From an uncultured Treponema sp. (lineage in GTDB: Bacteria > Spirochaetota > Spirochaetia > Treponematales > Treponemataceae), in assembly GCA_947177175.1 (NCBI GenBank), contig CAMWTK010000023.1, positions 1 through 34,545 of the forward strand: DNA of 34,545 nucleotides. The letters are read 5' to 3'. The first letter of the stretch is position 1. Every line of letters starts with the position of its first letter. Below, in pieces: positions 14,881 to 21,671 of the stretch. Made by a program: the position numbers and the translations under genes. The notes under the pieces are model-generated. The model was not told where the DNA came from and did not search any database. It saw only the letters and a program-made list of their open reading frames with translations.

Positions 14881-14896
14881 ATCTTTGGAGGATTTT

Positions 14897-15610
14897 GTGA
14901 AAGGTACAAAAATCATTGCCGTTGCCGCGATTGTCGCGTGCTTCGGAACAGGTAGCGTCTTTGCGAAAAAAGCAAAGGATCAGAAAGTGAAGATTGAAAT
15001 CGTGAACCGCCCCGGCATGGCGCTCGGAACGGATATTCCCGGCTGGGTTGAGGCAGTGCTTGAGGGCGACAACAAGGAAATCGCGAAGTCCCTCAAAATC
15101 GACCTGAAAGAAAAGCAGATTTTCGTGTTCTCAAACCAGGGCGACGACCTTGAATTCCTCAAGACTTGGACGGACCAGGTTGACGTGCAGCGGCAGGTCG
15201 CCAACTCATTCTCAATCGCCGTCGGGCAGAGCGCGAACGCCGTCTTGCAGGGCAATTCCGGCAGCGAAAGCGCCATGCAGCGTTCTATCGACCAGACGGT
15301 GAAGGCACTTTCCGCTTTGGAGCTTAACGGGCTGCTCAAGGATGCGCAGTATTGGATTCAGTTCAAGAAGCCGAAGCAGGGCGTGAAGATTACCAAGAAG
15401 TCTCCCGACAGCGCGTTCGACTACTACTATGAATACTACGTTATCTTTACGATGGACCGGAACATTTACGACTCCCAGCTTGAGGCGGCACTGAACGGCG
15501 TGGAAGACAATGCGTCCGAAACGAAGCTGCTCAAAGAAGCGTTGAGCGAAAACCTGCGCGCGCCGCTGGTTGACAAAGTGGTGGACACCACCGTCGAATA
15601 CGACTGGTAA
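14897..15610 (+). CDS. LPP20-like exported protein
   Basis: 237 residues. GTG 14897 has GGAGG 5 bases upstream and opens a signal peptide (KGTKIIAVAAIVACFGTGSVFA), so the long upstream open frame is not used. The mature part contains IPGWVEAVLEGDNKE near the N-terminus and VQRQVANSFSIAVGQSANAV in the middle, the P-x-WV plus 'small-residue helix' arrangement of LPP20-like envelope proteins. No lipobox Cys is present at the cleavage site, so the protein is probably soluble in the periplasm. It is the first gene of an operon with an LpoB-like protein, a COG3014-like lipoprotein and a second LPP20-like protein. The function is unknown; context points to envelope or cell-wall assembly. Confidence 0.75.
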   Translation: MKGTKIIAVAAIVACFGTGSVFAKKAKDQKVKIEIVNRPGMALGTDIPGWVEAVLEGDNKEIAKSLKIDLKEKQIFVFSNQGDDLEFLKTWTDQVDVQRQVANSFSIAVGQSANAVLQGNSGSESAMQRSIDQTVKALSALELNGLLKDAQYWIQFKKPKQGVKITKKSPDSAFDYYYEYYVIFTMDRNIYDSQLEAALNGVEDNASETKLLKEALSENLRAPLVDKVVDTTVEYDW

Positions 15611-15631
15611 CGGCGGCAAGGGGAAAAAAGC

Positions 15632-16231
15632 ATGAAAAAAGTATGTTTTGTTGCCCTTGCGATGCTGCTCGTCGCCTCGTCTGCCTTTGCCGCAAAGGTG
15701 AAGCGCGGGGGCGACGCCAACATGACGCCGTACTTGAACGAATCTGATTGCCGCGTTATCTGCACGGACATCGTGGGGCAGATTGTTGATTCAAATCTGA
15801 TCAAACAATTCGCTAAAAAGAATTCACGCGATCCGATTGTCACCATCGGAAGAATCAAGGACGAGACGGGCGAATTCTTTGACACGCAGATTATCGCCAA
15901 TTCGCTCAAAACCGCCATCATCAAAAGCGGTGTCCTTGAATTCATGGCGAATTCCGATATCCGCGACGAAATGCGGCAGGAGCTCATCAATCAGGCCGAC
16001 CATGCAAAAGAATCGCAGGCAAAGGCGATTGACGATGAGGACGCGGCCGACTATATGCTCACTGGTTCTGTGAAAATTATGGTGCAGAACAATGGCAAAA
16101 AGCAGGAGCGGACGTACATCGTGAACATCGAGATAACTGACGTGCAATCGCATCGTTCGGTTGATATGTTCGAGCCGTCGGAAAAAGTCAAGGACTACCT
16201 GAAAAAAATCGGTTCGGTAAAAAGCCGCTAG
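15632..16231 (+). CDS. LpoB-like penicillin-binding protein activator, non-lipidated
   Basis: 199 residues. The signal peptide MKKVCFVALAMLLVASSAFA is followed by the LpoB domain: DPIVTIGRIKDETGEFFDTQ, SLKTAIIKSGVLEFM, AADYMLTGSVKIMV, and YIVNIEITDVQSHRSV. In Escherichia coli LpoB is an outer-membrane lipoprotein that activates PBP1b. Here the signal peptide ends in a standard SAFA-A site with no lipobox Cys, so this protein is probably periplasmic or anchored through partners. AAGGGG lies 8 bases before the ATG. LpoB-like genes next to LPP20 and COG3014 genes occur as a set in other bacteria, which supports a joint envelope role. Confidence 0.85.
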   Translation: MKKVCFVALAMLLVASSAFAAKVKRGGDANMTPYLNESDCRVICTDIVGQIVDSNLIKQFAKKNSRDPIVTIGRIKDETGEFFDTQIIANSLKTAIIKSGVLEFMANSDIRDEMRQELINQADHAKESQAKAIDDEDAADYMLTGSVKIMVQNNGKKQERTYIVNIEITDVQSHRSVDMFEPSEKVKDYLKKIGSVKSR

Positions 16232-16255
16232 CAATTCTTCAATAAGGAAATCATT

Positions 16256-17770
16256 TTGAAAAGAATGGCAAAAGCTGCCGCGTTTTTCGCGGCAGTCGTT
16301 ATGCTCTTTGCCTCGTGCGTTTCGACGAACGTTGGAGGCGACCAGCAGGAAAACTCCGTTTCGGGACAGGCCGATTCCGCAAAAAAACAGAAAGAAAAAA
16401 AGCCGAAAGTAAAGAAAAAGAAATTCACCCAGGAAGCGTTCGACAAGGCTTACGCCGAAGGGGATTACGCATCGTGTGTCGCCATGCTCAACGGCAAAAA
16501 GCATGGCAAGGACAAGATTCTTGACGCGCTCGATGCCAATATGCTCATGCATTTGAACGGGCAGTATCTTGATTCCGCACGGTCATTCATGGACACGCAG
16601 CGGGAAATGCAGCAGTCGGCGAATGACACGTCCGGCGGAAAATCGTTCGCAGCTACGGTTGCCGGGGAGAATTCGACTTCATACGCCGGCACGGTGTACG
16701 AGCGGCTGCTCGCCTATTCGATGCGCGCCGTGAACGCGCTCGCGCTCGGTGACATCAGCAATGCAAAAGGCGTGATGGACACGTATGCCGGCGACTACAA
16801 GGATGTGATCGCGCCGCTTGTGGCGCAGGAAAAGGAACTTGAGGCGGAAAGCGAAAACGCGCTTGAAACAGACGACGTGTCGTCCGCGCTCAAATCCCTG
16901 CGCGCCGTCGGCGTTTCCGTCGATCTCAGCAGCGTGAACGGCGGCAGACCCGCAAAATACACGGGCAAACCTTACGAAAATTCCGCGTTCCTTTCGTATC
17001 TTGGCGCGCTCATCTATGCCGCGAACAACGCGCCCGACCACGCGCAGGATTCCGCCCGCCTCCTGCGGGAAACGAATCCGAACATCAGCGTTTCGGAAGA
17101 CATCGCCATTCCTGCGGGAAAAGGCAGGCTCAATGTGGTCACGCTTTCCGGCACTATCGGCAAGCGAAGCCAGGGCGCGCAGGAATTCAGCACGGGGCTT
17201 ATTCCGGTGCTGAACACGCCGCTCAAGTTCAAAATCGCCTATCCTGTCTTTTTGGCGCAGAATCATGCAATCAGCGCGGTGCGCGTGACGCTCTCTGACG
17301 GAACGGCAAAGACGGCCACGCTCATAGAAGATTTTGACGACGCGGTGAAAATCGACGTGGCGCAGAAAGCGCGCGGCGCATACAATCGGAGCGTTTTCAG
17401 AAATATCACCAAAAACGCCGCGACTGCGACCGTGAGCATAACCGCGCTCATTGCCGCAGACAAAGCGGTAAAACGATCACAAGGGAGTGTTATGATGCAA
17501 CTCGCAACACAGGCGACCTACGCAGCGACGGTCGCTGGACTGAACGCCGGGCTGAATGCCATCATCAATGCGGAAAAGGCGGACGTGCGGCAAGGCTCGT
17601 ACTTTCCGCACGAGGCAAGCGCGGCAGGATTTACGGTGAATCCGGGAACGTATTCGGTGAAAGTCGAATATCTTTCCAAGGACGGCACGGTTATCGAAAC
17701 AAAAGAACAGGGCGACATTTCGGTTGTGGCAGGAAGACCGACGGTCGTGGTGTCATCATGCGGAAAGTGA
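16256..17770 (+). CDS. COG3014-like lipoprotein
   Basis: 504 residues starting with TTG (AAGGA 7 bases upstream). A lipoprotein signal peptide ends in the lipobox LFASC with the lipidated Cys at residue 21. A charged Lys-rich linker (about 40-65) follows, then a long helical repeat-like part, and a C-terminal beta-rich part ending VVAGRPTVVVSSCGK. The domain order and the neighbours match the uncharacterised COG3014 group, usually encoded beside LpoB and LPP20 proteins. It is probably an outer-membrane lipoprotein facing the periplasm and the scaffold of the set. It ends inside the start of the next gene (13-base overlap), which means coupled translation. No enzymatic motif is visible. Confidence 0.78.
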   Translation: MKRMAKAAAFFAAVVMLFASCVSTNVGGDQQENSVSGQADSAKKQKEKKPKVKKKKFTQEAFDKAYAEGDYASCVAMLNGKKHGKDKILDALDANMLMHLNGQYLDSARSFMDTQREMQQSANDTSGGKSFAATVAGENSTSYAGTVYERLLAYSMRAVNALALGDISNAKGVMDTYAGDYKDVIAPLVAQEKELEAESENALETDDVSSALKSLRAVGVSVDLSSVNGGRPAKYTGKPYENSAFLSYLGALIYAANNAPDHAQDSARLLRETNPNISVSEDIAIPAGKGRLNVVTLSGTIGKRSQGAQEFSTGLIPVLNTPLKFKIAYPVFLAQNHAISAVRVTLSDGTAKTATLIEDFDDAVKIDVAQKARGAYNRSVFRNITKNAATATVSITALIAADKAVKRSQGSVMMQLATQATYAATVAGLNAGLNAIINAEKADVRQGSYFPHEASAAGFTVNPGTYSVKVEYLSKDGTVIETKEQGDISVVAGRPTVVVSSCGK

Positions 17771-18825
17771 CCATAGCGAAAACGGCGTTCTGCCTCGCGG
17801 CTTGTTGCTTTGTGGCGCTCAATCCTGCCTTTGCCGCAAAGAAAAAAAAGGCCGCCGCACCAGCCATGCCCGAATGGGTGAACGCCCCCGCCGCCGCGTA
17901 CCCGAATGACACGTACATCACGTATGTCGGCTTTGCCCCCGACCGGGATTCTGCGGAAATAAAATCGCTGCAAGGAATCGCGGCCATTTTTGAGCAGTCC
18001 ATCACGTCGTCGTCCGAAGCGTCCGAACGGATGATGAGGGCGAAAGCGGATGGAAAAGTCGCGACGGCAAGCGAAAATATGTTCAGCCAAAATATCCGCC
18101 GCACCGTTGACGTTGACAATCTCATCGGCGTGGAAGTCAAGGAATTTTGGTTTGACGGGCAGTCCACTTGGTACGCCATCGCCGTCCTCGACAAGGAAAA
18201 GGCAGCCGGCATCTACAGCGACATGATCCGAAAGAATGCCGCCACAATATCCGCGCTCATCGCGAACGTCCGCAAAGACGCGGCTTCCTTTGACGGCTAC
18301 GCGGCGTTCGACTTTGCCGAAGACATCGCGCAGGAAAACGAACGCTACCTGAAACGGATGGCGGTCATTAAGCCGGGCGCGGTCCCGTCGCTGAAATCGT
18401 CCTGCCCGTCGCCAAAGGAAATCCACGCGCAGAAAATAGAAATCGCCAAGCGCATTCCGATTTGCGTCGTCGTGGAAAATGACGAGGGCGGTCGGCTTGC
18501 GGCGGCGTTCAGCGAAGCGGTCTCGTCGCTCGGATTCCGCGGAAGCTATGACGGCGGCGTACGCTACGTCCTTATGTCGTCGGTCAAATTCGAGCGGTCG
18601 GATGCCTCGGACGGAAAGACGACGCGCTGCCGCTACAATGCAGACGGCTATCTGCTCGACACAAAGGCGCAACAGCAACTCGTGCCGTTCACACTGTCCG
18701 GCCGCGAAGGTCACGTTGACTACCCCGAAGCGAAAAACCGCGCCGTAAAGTCGCTTGAGGCAAAAATCAAGAAAGACTTTGCGGGCCAGTTTTCGGCATA
18801 TCTGAAAAATCTTGTCGTGGAATAA
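17758..18825 (+). CDS. LPP20 family exported protein
   Basis: 355 residues. The signal peptide ends at NPAFA, a Lys-rich segment follows, and then MPEWVNAPAAAYPNDTYITYVGFA (about residues 38-60), the typical LPP20 opening (PxWV...YVG.a). The next part, DSAEIKSLQGIAAIFEQSIT, is the family's helix. A second, beta-rich part (about 220-355) resembles an LPP20/LpoA-like tail domain. The lipobox Cys is missing; Cys at 12, 16 and 17 are inside the hydrophobic core of the signal peptide. The gene overlaps the COG3014-like gene by 13 bases and ends just before a strong hairpin terminator, so it closes the operon. The role is probably in the cell envelope; the function is unproven. Confidence 0.75.
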   Translation: MRKVTIAKTAFCLAACCFVALNPAFAAKKKKAAAPAMPEWVNAPAAAYPNDTYITYVGFAPDRDSAEIKSLQGIAAIFEQSITSSSEASERMMRAKADGKVATASENMFSQNIRRTVDVDNLIGVEVKEFWFDGQSTWYAIAVLDKEKAAGIYSDMIRKNAATISALIANVRKDAASFDGYAAFDFAEDIAQENERYLKRMAVIKPGAVPSLKSSCPSPKEIHAQKIEIAKRIPICVVVENDEGGRLAAAFSEAVSSLGFRGSYDGGVRYVLMSSVKFERSDASDGKTTRCRYNADGYLLDTKAQQQLVPFTLSGREGHVDYPEAKNRAVKSLEAKIKKDFAGQFSAYLKNLVVE

Positions 18826-18833
18826 GCCGCGCG

Positions 18834-18877
18834 AAACGGATTCGGGAGTAGTCCTGAATCCGTTTTAATAAAAAAAC
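18834..18877 (+). terminator. Terminator of the envelope operon
   Basis: AAACGGATTC (18834-18843) pairs over 10 bp with GAATCCGTTT (18856-18865), loop about 12 bases, followed by a T/A-rich tail. It lies 9 bases after the last stop codon and also marks the shift from GC-rich to AT-rich DNA. Confidence 0.8.
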
Positions 18878-18922
18878 AAGGTGCAAGAAGCATAGTACCA
18901 ATAATGGATTAGGAGGGATAGT

Positions 18923-19315
18923 ATGGCAGAAGTATTCGCGAATTTTGCAATAGAGATAGACGAGGAATTTCTTTCTGTTATAAACGAGTGCATTGAACTA
19001 ATGCAACGACTTGGGGATGCACGGATAACAAAGACAAGGGTTGGCACAGTTGTTGTAAGCTTTGACACACCATGTTCTAATATAGAAGACCTTGAAGAAA
19101 AATCAAAAGAGTTGTGCGATACATTAGAACCATTCGCAAAGGATTTTCAAGCATTTTTTCAAAAAGAAGCAGACAAAATGTATAAATGTATTTTTTTTGT
19201 AAAAACTTCAGATGGAGATAATCCTATCATGAAGATTGACAAGCGATTGTTGAGTCTCGCTTATATGTTGCAGGCAGAGATTCACTTTGATGGCTTTAGG
19301 TGGAAGAACTTCTAA
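18923..19315 (+). CDS. Small hypothetical protein, possibly DUF4279-like (immunity-type)
   Basis: 130 residues, start after GGAGGGATAGT. There is no signal peptide or membrane segment. The C-terminal half (LEPFAKDFQAFFQKEADKMY, then FFVKTSDGDNPIMKIDKRLL and AYMLQAEIHFDG) resembles the DUF4279 pattern, small proteins often found among immunity genes of polymorphic toxins. That match is from memory and weak. It is AT-rich, unlike the operon before it, and the first of four small genes on the same strand, one of which looks like Imm26. Confidence 0.6.
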   Translation: MAEVFANFAIEIDEEFLSVINECIELMQRLGDARITKTRVGTVVVSFDTPCSNIEDLEEKSKELCDTLEPFAKDFQAFFQKEADKMYKCIFFVKTSDGDNPIMKIDKRLLSLAYMLQAEIHFDGFRWKNF

Positions 19316-19400
19316 AACAACAGGAGAAATAAATTTAATTCCTTAGTGTAGGTGACAGAGCTGGAAGTATTAAAGTTTTACCTATTGGAGATTAATAACT

Positions 19401-19898
19401 ATGAAACAAAGAATATCGTATACTATTTGGGGAATTGAAAAAGATTCAAGTAATTGGATTAATTGGTATTTCGATGTACAACAATTGTTTGCATCATTTG
19501 GATATGACCTTACGCATATAGGAATTACAAGTGGCACTTTTCAATCAAATAAAATATTAACCGTTTCTCGTAATGAAAAAAAATTATTAAAAGCCATACA
19601 AGGAGGTGAAATTCCCCATTGTATAGAATGCTATTCGCTTAAATCCGATTATAAGATTGCAATGTTTGATTATAAAATTTTATGTATTAGAAGTGATTTT
19701 TATATAACAACTGTAATAAATGATTCTGATTTAACTGAGAATAAAGAACATAAAATTCTGGAATTAGAAAAAAAATATTTTAACATAGAAAAAGGGGAAG
19801 TTTATTACACATCAGATAAAGAAGTTCCAATGATTTATGCAGATACAAAAGATTCGGGTAATTTAGAAACTTATAAATTTATAAGAAATATTTCATAA
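19401..19898 (+). CDS. Hypothetical protein (immunity-gene context)
   Basis: 165 residues, strongly AT-rich. ATG 19401 follows GGAG at 10 bases. No signal peptide, membrane helix or catalytic motif is visible. The protein is acidic and aromatic-rich (TIWGIEKDSSNWINWYFDVQ at the N-terminus), a style common in small immunity proteins. I do not recognise a family. It lies between the DUF4279-like gene and the Imm26-like gene on the same strand, so a role as an immunity protein is an inference from position and size. Confidence 0.6.
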   Translation: MKQRISYTIWGIEKDSSNWINWYFDVQQLFASFGYDLTHIGITSGTFQSNKILTVSRNEKKLLKAIQGGEIPHCIECYSLKSDYKIAMFDYKILCIRSDFYITTVINDSDLTENKEHKILELEKKYFNIEKGEVYYTSDKEVPMIYADTKDSGNLETYKFIRNIS

Positions 19899-20072
19899 GC
19901 TAACATTTGTGCTAAGATAAATTTACTGCGGCTCTTGGAGGCTCGTTCATTGCACAAGTTGTTGGAGCGTTTTTTATACATGAGGATAAGTGATGGCGGT
20001 GATGAAAGATTTTCGCATTCGTGTTATATTTATCTGCAATAAATTGGGCTAAAAACTATTTGGAGGATTAAA

Positions 20073-20645
20073 ATGAAGCTTTCTGAAATTAATAATAATC
20101 CACTTTCTAAGGCGTGGAAATTGCGATACTCAAAACTTACAGATGAGAAGAAGAGAAAAATAGATGCATTGCAAGACATGTTGATTCCTGAGTATCAACT
20201 AAAAATAATAAAGCGGAAGCGAAAGTATCCTGAAATAGGAGATATTTTTCAAATCAACCCCAAAGAAGATATTTTTTATTATGGTGTTGTCATTAACAAT
20301 ATAAACGGGGAGGATTTGATTTTAATTCTTATTTTTGACAACGATGAAGACATTCATAAAAAGTTAGAAAGATTAATTACTAAAAAAGATTTGCTTATTT
20401 CTCCAACCCTTGTTGGAAAAGAGTACTGGACTCGCGGCTATTTTTATACCGTTGAGCGCACTGAGCAAAAAATAGAAATTGAGAGTTTTGGTTTCTATGA
20501 TATTTTTGATGATTTCTATTATAATGAGTACAAGCAGAAACTTGCTTCTGAACCCAAAATAAAATCAATGGAGGGAGTTAAGACAATAAGCGGAATTGCC
20601 TATGAAATGAACAAGGAAACGATTATTAGGGCAAATGATTCTTAG
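20073..20645 (+). CDS. Imm26-like immunity protein
   Basis: 190 residues; GGAGG lies 7 bases before the ATG. The middle holds YPEIGDIFQINPKEDIFYYG, then VVINNINGEDLILILIFD, the Imm26 pattern (P-x-x-G-D-I-F ... Y-x-Y-G-x-V). Imm26 proteins neutralise nuclease-type toxin domains of polymorphic toxin systems in neighbouring cells. No toxin gene is present in the window, so this is an orphan immunity gene or part of a defensive immunity array. A short N-terminal helical segment (about 50 residues) precedes the domain. AT-rich composition suggests acquisition. Confidence 0.7.
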   Translation: MKLSEINNNPLSKAWKLRYSKLTDEKKRKIDALQDMLIPEYQLKIIKRKRKYPEIGDIFQINPKEDIFYYGVVINNINGEDLILILIFDNDEDIHKKLERLITKKDLLISPTLVGKEYWTRGYFYTVERTEQKIEIESFGFYDIFDDFYYNEYKQKLASEPKIKSMEGVKTISGIAYEMNKETIIRANDS

Positions 20646-20683
20646 AAACCGGTCATTTCATCGTCTGCGCCCACGCCGTGGCT

Positions 20684-20712
20684 TTGCTTTTACTTTTATT
20701 TTCTGTTATCAT
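20684..20712 (+). promoter_or_regulatory. Promoter of the HEPN-like hypothetical gene
   Basis: -35 TTGCTT (20684-20689), 17 bases, -10 TATCAT (20707-20712), with GAGG and the start codon about 10-25 bases downstream. Confidence 0.5.
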
Positions 20713-20735
20713 TCTATTCGAGGAAATTGAATGTT

Positions 20736-21560
20736 ATGACAAATTTGTTTAAGTTAATTAACTCTGAATGTCAGTTTTCAGAAGAGCTTATTAATTATGG
20801 AATTACCCAGCTTAGAAAGGCCGATTTACAACGCAGGGGACTGTATTACCAAGCTTTTGCCAATTTGTCTATGGGCTTTGAAAGGCTTTTGAAACTAATT
20901 ATTATCCTTGACAATTACCACGTCAACAATGAACTGTTCACGCAAAATCAATTAAAAAAATTGGGGCATGATGTGAACCACTTATATGGGCAATGCATTA
21001 CCATAGGAGACAAATATAAAATTGAAAAACAATATTCCGAAAACGACGATATCTACAATAAGATAATGAGTATGTTATCGGATTTTGCAAATACGGGAAA
21101 TGACAACAGATACTTCAATCTGAATTATATTTCCGAAGTCAATTTGCCGGGATTCGTCTTGCCGAAAGACGCCACTCACAAATGGCATGAACAAATTGAC
21201 GGGTACATATACGAAAACAAAGTAAGCAAGGGACATAAAACCAAAATAGAACAGCAGAGCATTATGTTAGGCAGCCTATTAGATACTTGTGCCATGTTTG
21301 CGTTTAATTCGGAAACAAATAATGACGTGAATAATGGCATCGATTTCTGTTTGAACAAAAACAGACAATTAGCGTGCCAACCATACCGGGTGCTGTTCGT
21401 CGCGCAGATTGTCAGATATTTGTCCAAAATATTAAGTAAGTTGGCTTATAAATTGCGGTCCACCGACGACCAAAACATACCTTGCCTGAACGAGTATTTC
21501 GTGATATATCAGTACAACGACAATTCGTATCTTTTGAGAAAGCGAAATTTTGTTAAATGA
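20736..21560 (+). CDS. Hypothetical all-helical protein, possibly HEPN-like
   Basis: 274 residues. ATG 20736 is chosen; a TTG three codons earlier is possible but too close to GAGG. The N-terminal half is helical, with GLYYQAFANLSMGFERLLKL (about residues 36-55) of the sort seen in HEPN-type proteins. The classical RNase motif R-x4-6-H is not evident, so a nuclease role is not supported. No signal peptide is present. It is last in the AT-rich small-gene island and ends about 110 bases before dnaX, with its own promoter. It could be a defence or immunity gene, but its family is not recognised. Confidence 0.6.
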   Translation: MTNLFKLINSECQFSEELINYGITQLRKADLQRRGLYYQAFANLSMGFERLLKLIIILDNYHVNNELFTQNQLKKLGHDVNHLYGQCITIGDKYKIEKQYSENDDIYNKIMSMLSDFANTGNDNRYFNLNYISEVNLPGFVLPKDATHKWHEQIDGYIYENKVSKGHKTKIEQQSIMLGSLLDTCAMFAFNSETNNDVNNGIDFCLNKNRQLACQPYRVLFVAQIVRYLSKILSKLAYKLRSTDDQNIPCLNEYFVIYQYNDNSYLLRKRNFVK

Positions 21561-21636
21561 ACCGAAGCTTGAGATTGTTTTCTGTGTCTGCTGGTGCAGA
21601 AGGCGAGTGACCCCCCCCGTGAAAAAATCCCTTGGC

Positions 21637-21665
21637 TTGTCTCTCTGCGATTTTTTCAGTATTCT
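21637..21665 (+). promoter_or_regulatory. Promoter of the dnaX-ybaB-recR operon
   Basis: -35 TTGTCT (21637-21642), 17 bases, -10 TATTCT (21660-21665). The dnaX ATG (21672) follows 6 bases later and has no Shine-Dalgarno, so the message is probably leaderless. Confidence 0.55.
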
Positions 21666-21671
21666 ATCTGT

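Noticed and set aside
17518..18714. 398-codon minus-strand open frame across the LPP20-like gene
   Set aside because: Arg/His-rich shadow of a well-supported plus-strand gene.
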